A stretch of 64,000 nucleotides of DNA from positions 1-64,000 of the forward strand of contig JBBSGP010000014.1 in the NCBI GenBank assembly GCA_038253885.1. Reading direction: 5' to 3'. Both the position numbers and the translations under genes were made by a program. Origin of the DNA: JALZAQ01 sp038253885. GTDB taxonomy: Bacteria; Gemmatimonadota; Gemmatimonadetes; Gemmatimonadales; Gemmatimonadaceae. Shown here piece after piece: positions 57,665 to 64,000 of this stretch. The stretch's first letter is position 1, and each line of letters opens with the position of its first letter. The notes below the pieces were generated by a model. The model was not told where the DNA came from. It ran no database searches and worked only from the letters and a program-made list of their open reading frames with translations.

Positions 57665-58408
57665 TCATGGAGAGCGCTTGCCTCGGCGGAGGAGCGATGG
57701 CACGAAGGAGAGCGCGAGCAGGAGAGCACCGGCCATCGAGACGCGCACGAGGGCGTGACGGCCCGCGCCCGCCGCCCCCTGCAGTAGACTGTCGGCGAAG
57801 TAGGTGTAGACCGCAGTCCCCGGGATGATCCCGAGCACGGTGGCGGCCAGGTACTCACGCCTCCGCACGCCCGCCAGCGCCGCGGCGAAATTGAGGAGGG
57901 AGAACGGCACCACCGGAAGGAGCCGAAGTCTGAGCGTACCGAGGAAGCCGTGTTCGGCCGCTAGGCGCTCCATCGTCTCGGCTCGCCGGCCCAGCAGCGC
58001 CCGACACGCCTCCTTGCAGAGACTACCGGCGAAGAGAAACGCCAGGAAAGCGCCGAGACTCGCGCCCAGCCAGTTGAGCAGGAAGCCGCGCCAGACGCCG
58101 AACAGCGCTCCGCCCGCCAGGGTGAACGGGGAGGCCGGGAGCCCGAAGGTGACCGCGACCACGTAAGCCGCGACGAATGTCGGTACCAGCAAGCGATGGC
58201 TTCGGACCTCGCGGATGGTCGCCAGCAGCGTCCGGCGATCCAGGAGCTCGAAGGCGCCGAGCTTCCATGCGAGCAACGCCGCTGCGGTGAGCACGAGCAC
58301 GAACAGCGCGGCACGACGGAGCGCTCGGCCGCGACCCGGACCCGATTGCGGAGGCGGGCCCGACCGAGGCGGGTGCTGAGCGGTGCGAAGAGCGGAATCG
58401 TGGGGCAC
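57665..58408 (-). CDS. VTT/SNARE-associated (TVP38/DedA-like) membrane protein
   Basis: A roughly 247-residue membrane protein of the TVP38/TMEM64 group. Helices: ALFVLVLTAAALLAWKLGAF, then LVPTFVAAYVVAVTFGLPAS, the family core FTLAGGALFGVWRGFLLNWL followed by GASLGAFLAFLFAGSL, the motif RLLPVVPFSLLNFAAALAGV with the conserved re-entrant F-x-L-N-F-A, and YLAATVLGIIPGTAVYTYFA. The eukaryotic relatives are lipid scramblases, and bacterial ones affect membrane and envelope homeostasis. The start GTG 58408 is uncertain. Minus strand, facing the osmoprotectant operon. Confidence 0.85.
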   Translation of the reverse strand: MPHDSALRTAQHPPRSGPPPQSGPGRGRALRRAALFVLVLTAAALLAWKLGAFELLDRRTLLATIREVRSHRLLVPTFVAAYVVAVTFGLPASPFTLAGGALFGVWRGFLLNWLGASLGAFLAFLFAGSLCKEACRALLGRRAETMERLAAEHGFLGTLRLRLLPVVPFSLLNFAAALAGVRRREYLAATVLGIIPGTAVYTYFADSLLQGAAGAGRHALVRVSMAGALLLALSFVPSLLRRGKRSP

Positions 58409-58611
58409 AGGGCGCTGGGTCGGAGACGCGACGGTTATCTGGCCGCTGTCGCACCGGGCAAGTCGCAACGACCGAACGGAGTTCCAAGAGATCCGAGTGT
58501 CGGGAGACCGCCAGGTCGTCCCGCCGGTTGACTGCCGGCGGGCCGGGGAACGACGCTGCCCCCTCGTGACTTGACGGGAATCGACCCCACGGAACTCCAC
58601 GGAGTGCGTCC

Positions 58612-59679
58612 ATGAAGCCGAACGACGAGAACGGCAGGCTGCCCACGAGCGAGCGTCCTTTCCGGGTGCTCATCATCTCCGGCTCCGAGCGTCGGCAGTA
58701 CAACTGCCCTGGCGTCGACTCCAAGTCGCGCACGCTGATGCTGCGCATGGCCGAGCGGCTGCCGCAGCAGTGGGAGATCGACTACGAGGACCTGGGGAAC
58801 GTGTACGGGCGCGCGCGCATCCAGAGCTGCAACGCCTGCGTCTCGACCTCGATGGCGCTCTGCTGCTGGCCGTGCAACTGCTACGAGAAGGGAGACGACG
58901 CCGAACCGGACCTCATGTGGGACATGGACCTCTACGCGCGGCTCGACCTTGCCGACGCGTGGGCGATCATCGGCCCGCACAACTGGTATGGCCCGAGCTC
59001 GAACCTCAAGCTCATGTTTGACCGCCTGGTCTGCATGAACGGCGGCAACCCGCGCGAGGTGCTCATCGACCACAAGAATCCCGAAAAAGCGATGACGCTG
59101 GAGCACTCGCCGGAGTGGGAGGAGCTGAGCGTCAACCATCTCGAGGGGCGCACCGCCGGCTTCTTCTGCTACGGCGACGAGGGCGCCGACGAGATGGACG
59201 ACAGCGGGCGCCCCAAGAAGCTGCGCCACAAGCAATGGTTCGATCCCGAGCAGGAGCCGTTCGACAACGCGCGCGACGCCTACGCGCCGCTCGTCTGGCA
59301 GTCGCGCTACTCCGGGATCGAGGTGCCCGACGAGCTCTGGGCGTACTGCACCACGGGCAAGGCGCGCCCCTACAGCGACAACCAGTCCGAGGACATGGTG
59401 CGCGAGACGGAGTTCATGCGAGCATTCGACTCGTGGACGGACCGCTTCGCCGCGTTCATCGGCGCCAAGGGGAAGGTGGAACCGGGGCAGTGGCGCGCCT
59501 TCGGCTACGAGCCGCCGGGGCACCGCTGGGCCGACGCGAAGCTCGCGTGGCGCGACGTGCGCATGCGCGTCGGGCGCGCGCCCGAGGGCTCCTCGCCCGC
59601 GGTGCAGGACGACCTCGGCCTCAACCAAGACGCCGTTCTCTCGCGGCACAAGAGCGAGGGCGAGCGGCTGCGCGAATAG
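58612..59679 (+). CDS. Flavodoxin-fold NAD(P)H-dependent FMN reductase with Cys-rich insert
   Basis: A 355-residue NADPH-dependent FMN reductase-like protein. The FMN phosphate loop region is VLIISGSERRQYNCPGVDSK, and AWAIIGPHNWYGPSSNLKLM with FDRL is the flavin-contacting strand/turn. Between them is an unusual cysteine-rich insert, SCNACVSTSMALCCWPCNCY (seven Cys in 20 residues), that could bind a metal or Fe-S cluster. The C-terminal 130 residues extend well beyond the usual length of about 180-200. GGAG precedes ATG 58612. It is divergent from the VTT gene and convergent with the sterol-desaturase gene. Confidence 0.85.
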   Translation: MKPNDENGRLPTSERPFRVLIISGSERRQYNCPGVDSKSRTLMLRMAERLPQQWEIDYEDLGNVYGRARIQSCNACVSTSMALCCWPCNCYEKGDDAEPDLMWDMDLYARLDLADAWAIIGPHNWYGPSSNLKLMFDRLVCMNGGNPREVLIDHKNPEKAMTLEHSPEWEELSVNHLEGRTAGFFCYGDEGADEMDDSGRPKKLRHKQWFDPEQEPFDNARDAYAPLVWQSRYSGIEVPDELWAYCTTGKARPYSDNQSEDMVRETEFMRAFDSWTDRFAAFIGAKGKVEPGQWRAFGYEPPGHRWADAKLAWRDVRMRVGRAPEGSSPAVQDDLGLNQDAVLSRHKSEGERLRE

Positions 59680-59724
59680 GCGCACGCCCTCCCGGCGGCG
59701 GCCCCGATGAGCCGGTCACCGAAC

Positions 59725-60618
59725 TCACGGGAGCAGGTGCTCGCGCGGCACCCCCTCCGGCCCCGTACGTCGCGGCGCCTCGTCGGGCAGGACCCGCGGG
59801 AGTGGGCGGAGCGGCATCGTGAGGCTCGGTGCGAGCGCGACCTGCGAGGGCTCGCGGTAGGCGGCGACGCCGATCTCGATCTCCCGCTGCGGCACGTTCG
59901 CGCGGTAGGTGCCGTGTAGTCGGTCCCAGACCGTGAGCCCGCTGCTCCAGTTCGAGTCCTGCTCCGCGATGGCGACCGAGTGGTGGATGCCATGCAGCCG
60001 CGGCGTCATCACGAACCGGGCGAGCACCCGCTCGACATGGAGCGGGAGCCGCACGTTGGAGTGGTGGAAGAGCACCGAGAACATCGTCAGCCGTTGCCAG
60101 ACGCGCAGTGCGCGGGGCGAGGCGCCGATCATGGCGACCTGCGCGGCTCGCCACGGCACCGATGCCAGGAACTCCCCGAAGTGGAAGCGGAGCGCCGTCG
60201 TGCTGTCGAGCGCGAGATCGGCGTGATGCACCTGGTGGAAGCGGTAGAGCCACGGGACGCGGTGCTCCGCCACGTGCCACCAATAGAGGGTGTAGTCGAG
60301 GAGGAGCACGGCCACGGCGTCGCGCGCCCACTGGGCCAGGGAGAGCCGCTGTACGAGCCCCCTGCGCCGCTGCTCGGTCCGCTCGGCGAGCGGAGCGATG
60401 ACCGGCTGCATCGCGAGGTGCGTGACGGCCGCCGTGAGGCCGGCCATCACAAGATTGGTGACGACGCGCTCGCCTCCGTGCTCGCGCACCTCGGCGGGTG
60501 ATCGGCGCAGGGCGCGCCGGCGCTCGGCCCAGAGGAGCGCGCCCACGGCCAACACTGCAGCCACGGCCACGCCGCGAGACATTCTGCCGGCGGCGCTGTC
60601 GTTTTCCCGGTCCGTCAT
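59725..60618 (-). CDS. Sterol desaturase / fatty acid hydroxylase family protein
   Basis: A 297-residue di-iron membrane oxidase. The three His clusters are present: HVAEHRVPWLYRFHQVHH (containing HxxxH and HxxHH), FHHSNVRLPLH and HGIHHSVAIAEQ. Hydrophobic segments flank them (VAVAAVLAVGALLWAERR, WARDAVAVLLLDYTLYWWHV). It should hydroxylate or desaturate a lipid, sterol-like or carotenoid substrate. ATG 60618 has AAGGAGGAG at good spacing. The other orientation of neighbours does not reveal a pathway. Confidence 0.9.
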   Translation of the reverse strand: MTDRENDSAAGRMSRGVAVAAVLAVGALLWAERRRALRRSPAEVREHGGERVVTNLVMAGLTAAVTHLAMQPVIAPLAERTEQRRRGLVQRLSLAQWARDAVAVLLLDYTLYWWHVAEHRVPWLYRFHQVHHADLALDSTTALRFHFGEFLASVPWRAAQVAMIGASPRALRVWQRLTMFSVLFHHSNVRLPLHVERVLARFVMTPRLHGIHHSVAIAEQDSNWSSGLTVWDRLHGTYRANVPQREIEIGVAAYREPSQVALAPSLTMPLRPLPRVLPDEAPRRTGPEGVPREHLLP

Positions 60619-60775
60619 CGAGCGGCTCCTCCTTGCTCCCCAGCTTCCCATAGCTCGGAGGGCACGATTCGGTCCCAGCCGCACCGGCAGCCCTGCCATC
60701 GTCCTCGACATCGGCAACACTCAGGCACCAGTTGGACGGAAGGCGCGATCTGTGCCGTGCCTTCCCTTCGCAGCT

Positions 60776-60789
60776 CCCACTGCAGTGGG
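60776..60789. promoter_or_regulatory. 14-base perfect palindrome in the divergent spacer
   Basis: CCCACTGCAGTGGG is a perfect dyad in the 294-base gap between the sterol-desaturase-family gene and the second MerA-like gene, 124 bases before the latter. It is a candidate operator; no regulator gene is adjacent. The rest of the gap shows nothing else clear. Confidence 0.45.
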
Positions 60790-60912
60790 GACAGACGACA
60801 CTGGGAACTCCTGGCGCCGCGTGCGACTTGCCCCGCGGCTGCGGCCGTGCACACCGCGTACTCGAACAACTCGGAACGCACACGGCACGCGCAATTCGAG
60901 CACTGGGAGCCA

Positions 60913-62349
60913 ATGGCGAGCTACGACCTTGTGGTGATCGGCGGGGGAACGGCTGGGCTGGTGACGGCGGCCGGCAGCGCGGGGATCGGCGCGCGCGTCG
61001 CCCTCGTCGAACGTGAACGGCTCGGCGGCGAGTGCCTCTGGAACGGCTGCGTGCCGAGCAAGGCCCTGATCGCCGCGGCCCGTGCCACGGCCGAGGCCCG
61101 CTCGGCCGGCCGCTACGGGGTGCACCTCGAAGGCGTGGAGACGGACTTCATGGCCGCCATGCACTGGGTCCGGAGTGCGCAGGAGCGCATCGCGCCACAC
61201 GACAGCCCGGAGCGATTCCGCGGGCTCGGTGTGGACGTCATCCAGGGCGAGGCCCGATTCACCAGCGAGCGCTCGATCGTCGTCGACGGCCGCCCCATCG
61301 CCGCCAGGCGCATCGTCATCGCGACCGGTTCGGCGCCAGCGGTGCCGCCGATCCCGGGGCTCTCCGAAGTCCCGTACCTCACGAACGAGTCGATCTTCTC
61401 GGTCACCGCGCTGCCCCGGCGGCTGCTCGTGCTCGGCGGCGGCCCCATCGGCCTCGAACTGGCGCAGGCGTTCACGCGGCTGGGCAGCGAGGTGTATGTG
61501 CTCGAGGCTGCACCGCAGCTGCTCCCGCGGGAGGACCGGGAGCTCGCCGCCGCGCTGGGCGAGCGCCTTCGGGCGGAAGGCGTGCGGCTGCACGTGGGCG
61601 CGACGGCCTCGCGCGTCGAGCGCCAGCCGGACGGCGGCGGCGTACGCGTGACGGCGACCCGGGGTGGCGATCACCAGACTTCGGAACCGTTCACGCTCGA
61701 CGGCGACGTGCTGCTCGTTGCGACCGGACGCACGCCGCGCCTCGACGCACTCGACCTCGCGCGGGGAGGCGTGGAGGCCGGCAAGGGCGGGATCACCGTG
61801 GACGATGGGCTCCGTACGACCGCCAAGGGCGTGTGGGCGGCAGGCGACTGCGTCGGGCCGCTCCGCTTCACGCACGTCGCCGACTATCAGGCGCGTCTCG
61901 TGATCCGCAATGCGTTCTTCCCCTTCGCCAGCACAGCGGACTACTCCGTCGTGCCGTGGGTGACATTCACCGAGCCGGAGCTCGCACATGTCGGCCTCAC
62001 GGAGGACGAGGCACGCGAGCGTCACGGTGGCGGCGTGCGCGTCTGGCGGCGTCCGTTCGCGGAGGTGGATCGCGCGATCACCGACGGAGAGACGAGTGGC
62101 ATGGTGAAGCTCGTGACGACCGCGCGTGGAAAGATTCTCGGCGGTCACGTCCTCGGCCACGGCGCGGGAAGCCTGATCGCCGAGATCACGCTCGCCATGA
62201 AGCACGGCATCTCGGCGCCCGCGCTGGGCAATACGATGCATGCGTATCCCACCTATCCGGAGGCGATCAAGCAGGCCGCCGAGCAGTATACGAAGTCGCG
62301 GTTCACGGGCGCGCTCCAGCGCGTCGTCAACTGGTATGTCAGGCGATGA
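60913..62349 (+). CDS. Second MerA-like class I FAD disulfide oxidoreductase
   Basis: A 478-residue flavoprotein: FAD motif LVVIGGGTAGLVTAAGSAGI, redox cysteines in GGECLWNGCVPSKALI, NAD(P)H motif LLVLGGGPIGLELAQAFTRL, GVWAAGDC and the dimer-interface MHAYPTYPEAIKQAAEQYT with the catalytic His replaced by the HxYPT form typical of the MerA/YkgC branch. It too lacks the NmerA domain and a C-terminal Cys pair, so mercury reduction is unlikely. It differs from the protein at 53603 in the redox loop (CLWNGC versus CVNEGC). The stop overlaps the receptor gene by ATGA. Confidence 0.9.
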   Translation: MASYDLVVIGGGTAGLVTAAGSAGIGARVALVERERLGGECLWNGCVPSKALIAAARATAEARSAGRYGVHLEGVETDFMAAMHWVRSAQERIAPHDSPERFRGLGVDVIQGEARFTSERSIVVDGRPIAARRIVIATGSAPAVPPIPGLSEVPYLTNESIFSVTALPRRLLVLGGGPIGLELAQAFTRLGSEVYVLEAAPQLLPREDRELAAALGERLRAEGVRLHVGATASRVERQPDGGGVRVTATRGGDHQTSEPFTLDGDVLLVATGRTPRLDALDLARGGVEAGKGGITVDDGLRTTAKGVWAAGDCVGPLRFTHVADYQARLVIRNAFFPFASTADYSVVPWVTFTEPELAHVGLTEDEARERHGGGVRVWRRPFAEVDRAITDGETSGMVKLVTTARGKILGGHVLGHGAGSLIAEITLAMKHGISAPALGNTMHAYPTYPEAIKQAAEQYTKSRFTGALQRVVNWYVRR

Positions 62350-64000
62350 AGCGAACGGCCGCCGCCGTTCTCACACGAGCACGAGCGCACATGACGAGAC
62401 GTTGGTTCGACGCAGCACGCAGGCGGTCCGCAGCCATGCCGACCCTTCTCGCGGCAATCCTCCTCCTCCCGACGAGCGTCGTCGCACACGCGCAGGCGAT
62501 GCGGGACTCTGCCTGGGTGAGCGGCGTGATTCGTGAGCAGGCCGGGCGCCCGGTCGCGGACGCGTCACTCCGCTGGACGCCTGGTGACGTCACGACGACG
62601 TCGGACGCCGCGGGTCGGTTCGCGATGGCCGTCGCTGGGCGGGTCGCCGGTACGCTGGTGATCCGCCGCGTCGGGTTCGAGCCGGTCACCCTCGCGGTGG
62701 AGGCGCTGCGCCCCGGCGAGCGGCGCGAGATCGGCGTCACGCTGACCGGACTCGCGCGCCTCGACGTGGTGAGCGTCGTCGCCGAGCGGCCGCGTCCACT
62801 CGTGAACACGAAAGACGCGGCCACCGGCGGCACGATCGAGCGTCTCGAGCTGCAGCACCTGCCGACGGATGCGCGAGACCCGATCGCGCTCGCCTACAAC
62901 ATCCCTGGCGTCGCGCAGGGCACCGGTTTCTTCGGCGACGCGCCGAAGCTCGCCGTGGACGGGGCGAATGGCCTGTATACGCAGTACACCTTGGATGGCC
63001 TGGAGAACAACGAGGGCTTTCTCGGCGGTCCGCGCGTGGAGGTGCCGCTCTCGGCCCTCGCGAGATTCCAGGTGCTCGCCACCACGTACGGCTCCGACTT
63101 CGGGCGCTCGTCGAACGGCGTCGTGGACATGGAGTCGCGCTCGGGCGCCGAGCGCTGGACCGGCGAGGCCTTCGTCTACAACCGCCCGGGCATCCCTTTG
63201 GACGCCCGATCGGCGGTCGTTCCGCGCGGACAGAACTCCGAGGACTTCCGCCGGGCACAGGAAGGCTTCCGGCGCACGCAGGCCGGCGGGGCCGGCGGCG
63301 GTCCGCTGCGGACGAACGTGGCAAACGGCACCGGGACGTACGTCTTCGGCGCCCTCGAGTACACCAACCAGAACGAGGACCGGATCGCCTCGACGGCGCG
63401 CGCGACCTTCACCGGGCGCGAGGTGCGTGACAGCTGGAAGGGCTTCGGGCGCATCGACCATGGGTGGAGCCCGACGCAGACGACGACGCTCCGCATCGCC
63501 GCGAGCAGCGTCAATCGCGAAGGGCGGGGGAGCGGGATCGTCGCCCCGGAGGCGGACATCACCGTGCAGCGCATCGGCTCGGCGAGCGCACTCGTGCACC
63601 GTACGGCGCTCCGGGACGGACGCGCGAGCAACGAGGCGAGCGCGCAGCTCGGCACCTTCCGCTGGAACTACCCTCCTGCCGCATCCGACTTCTCGCGCCC
63701 GCAGGTGACGGTCCGGCAGGTGCAGGGGAGCGACACCGTGGACGTCGGCGTCGTCGGCTCCAGCAACTTCGTCTTCGACGAGAGTGAGACGCAGCTCCAG
63801 CTCAAGGACGTCTTCGAGAGCGCGCTCGGCGGCCGCTGGACGGGGCACACGCTGCGGTTCGGCGCCGACGCCTGGCGCTCGGCGTTCCGCCTCACCGCCT
63901 CGAGCACCAACCCGAGTGGTGCGTACGTCGTGCTCGAAGAGGGCAACATTCCGCGGCAGCCGGATGGGCGCTACCGCTTCGCCGACGTCCCGGCCAACGT
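62346..64000 (+). CDS. TonB-dependent outer-membrane receptor, C-terminus outside the window
   Basis: The frame is open from ATG 62346 to the right edge (551 codons). A signal peptide (MPTLLAAILLLPTSVVAHAQ) is followed by a CarboxypepD-like domain (about residues 56-135: VSGVIREQAGRPVADASLRW, AGRFAMAVAG, RVGFEPVTLAVEAL) and a plug domain (from about TKDAATGGTIERLELQHLPT; APKLAVDGANGLYTQYTLDG; LARFQVLATTYGSDFGRSSN), then barrel strands (TYVFGALEYTNQNEDRI, TTLRIAASSVNREGRG). Ligand is unknown. Start could also be ATG 62391. It is coupled to the second MerA-like gene, so uptake and reduction may be linked (inference). Confidence 0.88.
   Translation, partial: MKRTAAAVLTRARAHMTRRWFDAARRRSAAMPTLLAAILLLPTSVVAHAQAMRDSAWVSGVIREQAGRPVADASLRWTPGDVTTTSDAAGRFAMAVAGRVAGTLVIRRVGFEPVTLAVEALRPGERREIGVTLTGLARLDVVSVVAERPRPLVNTKDAATGGTIERLELQHLPTDARDPIALAYNIPGVAQGTGFFGDAPKLAVDGANGLYTQYTLDGLENNEGFLGGPRVEVPLSALARFQVLATTYGSDFGRSSNGVVDMESRSGAERWTGEAFVYNRPGIPLDARSAVVPRGQNSEDFRRAQEGFRRTQAGGAGGGPLRTNVANGTGTYVFGALEYTNQNEDRIASTARATFTGREVRDSWKGFGRIDHGWSPTQTTTLRIAASSVNREGRGSGIVAPEADITVQRIGSASALVHRTALRDGRASNEASAQLGTFRWNYPPAASDFSRPQVTVRQVQGSDTVDVGVVGSSNFVFDESETQLQLKDVFESALGGRWTGHTLRFGADAWRSAFRLTASSTNPSGAYVVLEEGNIPRQPDGRYRFADVPAN

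Noticed and set aside
53603..62349. A mercury-resistance locus, suggested by two MerA-like proteins
   Set aside because: Neither protein has a heavy-metal-associated domain or a C-terminal cysteine pair, and no merR, merT or merP gene is present.
62565..63848. A long minus-strand frame inside the last 2 kb
   Set aside because: It is the antisense of the TonB-dependent receptor, whose signal peptide, CarboxypepD-like and plug domains are clear on the plus strand.

Overview
The window is high-GC, gene-dense bacterial chromosome. The gene set points to a soil-type Gemmatimonadota or a close relative: two very large secreted BNR/VPS10-like propeller proteins, many exported peptidases (S8, M3, M16, M20, S66, D-aminoacylase), a BlaI/M56 pair, Tat-exported lipoproteins, a FAO-type GMC oxidoreductase, a MarR-GNAT fusion and a CarboxypepD-plug TonB receptor. 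This assignment rests on gene content only; no rRNA, tRNA, CRISPR array, insertion sequence or phage gene was seen.

Layout. 1-4 kb: a GNAT gene cut by the left edge, a TetR regulator with its operator inside the promoter spacer, an ECF sigma factor, a CGNR zinc-finger protein, yjjX and a YbgC-type thioesterase. 4-8.6 kb (minus strand): an overlapping operon of membrane Ser/Thr kinase, LD-carboxypeptidase and D-aminoacylase, which looks like regulated peptidoglycan or D-amino-acid turnover. 8.8-13 kb: ispH, an aldose-epimerase-fold protein and a GMC oxidase, all overlapping by 4 bases. 13-16.6 kb: a GntR/slipin operon faces a gene fusing two Clp N-domains to a GntR helix-turn-helix, which overlaps an alpha/beta hydrolase gene. 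16.6-21 kb: M20 peptidase, beta-lactamase-fold hydrolase, DUF763. 21-24 kb: BlaI and an M56 membrane peptidase carrying a seven-unit SDYE repeat tail. 24-28.4 kb (minus): an exported LanC-like protein with a CCG zinc motif, in an operon with an M16 peptidase. 28.5-40.7 kb: AAA ATPase, BNR propeller 1, degenerate GGDEF protein, two unknown envelope proteins, subtilase, MsbA-type ABC exporter, MarR-GNAT and a glycine-zipper lipoprotein. 41-48.7 kb: M3 oligopeptidase, DUF4097 protein, then BNR propeller 2, pgi and rpiA in one overlapping run.

48.8-64 kb is GC-richer by eye and more patchwork: an orphan gluconate-dehydrogenase subunit-3-like gene overlapping a GH144-type glucanase, a haloacid dehalogenase, a fragment of an enolase-superfamily gene, an ECF sigma/anti-sigma pair, a MerA-like flavoprotein overlapping an osmoprotectant ABC transporter whose binding protein is fused in front of the permease, a VTT/DedA-like protein, a flavodoxin-fold oxidoreductase, a sterol-desaturase-family enzyme, a second MerA-like flavoprotein, and the first 551 codons of a TonB-dependent receptor.

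Recurring features. Very many gene pairs overlap by 4 bases (ATGA or GTGA), implying translational coupling. Several genes (TetR, GntR, ispH, probably GNAT) have a -10 box placed so that transcription would begin at or within a few bases of the start codon, suggesting leaderless mRNAs. Most regulator genes carry a readable dyad or repeat overlapping their own promoter. The observations most worth following are the Clp_N-GntR fusion, the exported CCG-type LanC-like protein with its M16 partner, and the M56 protein with the SDYE repeat sensor.
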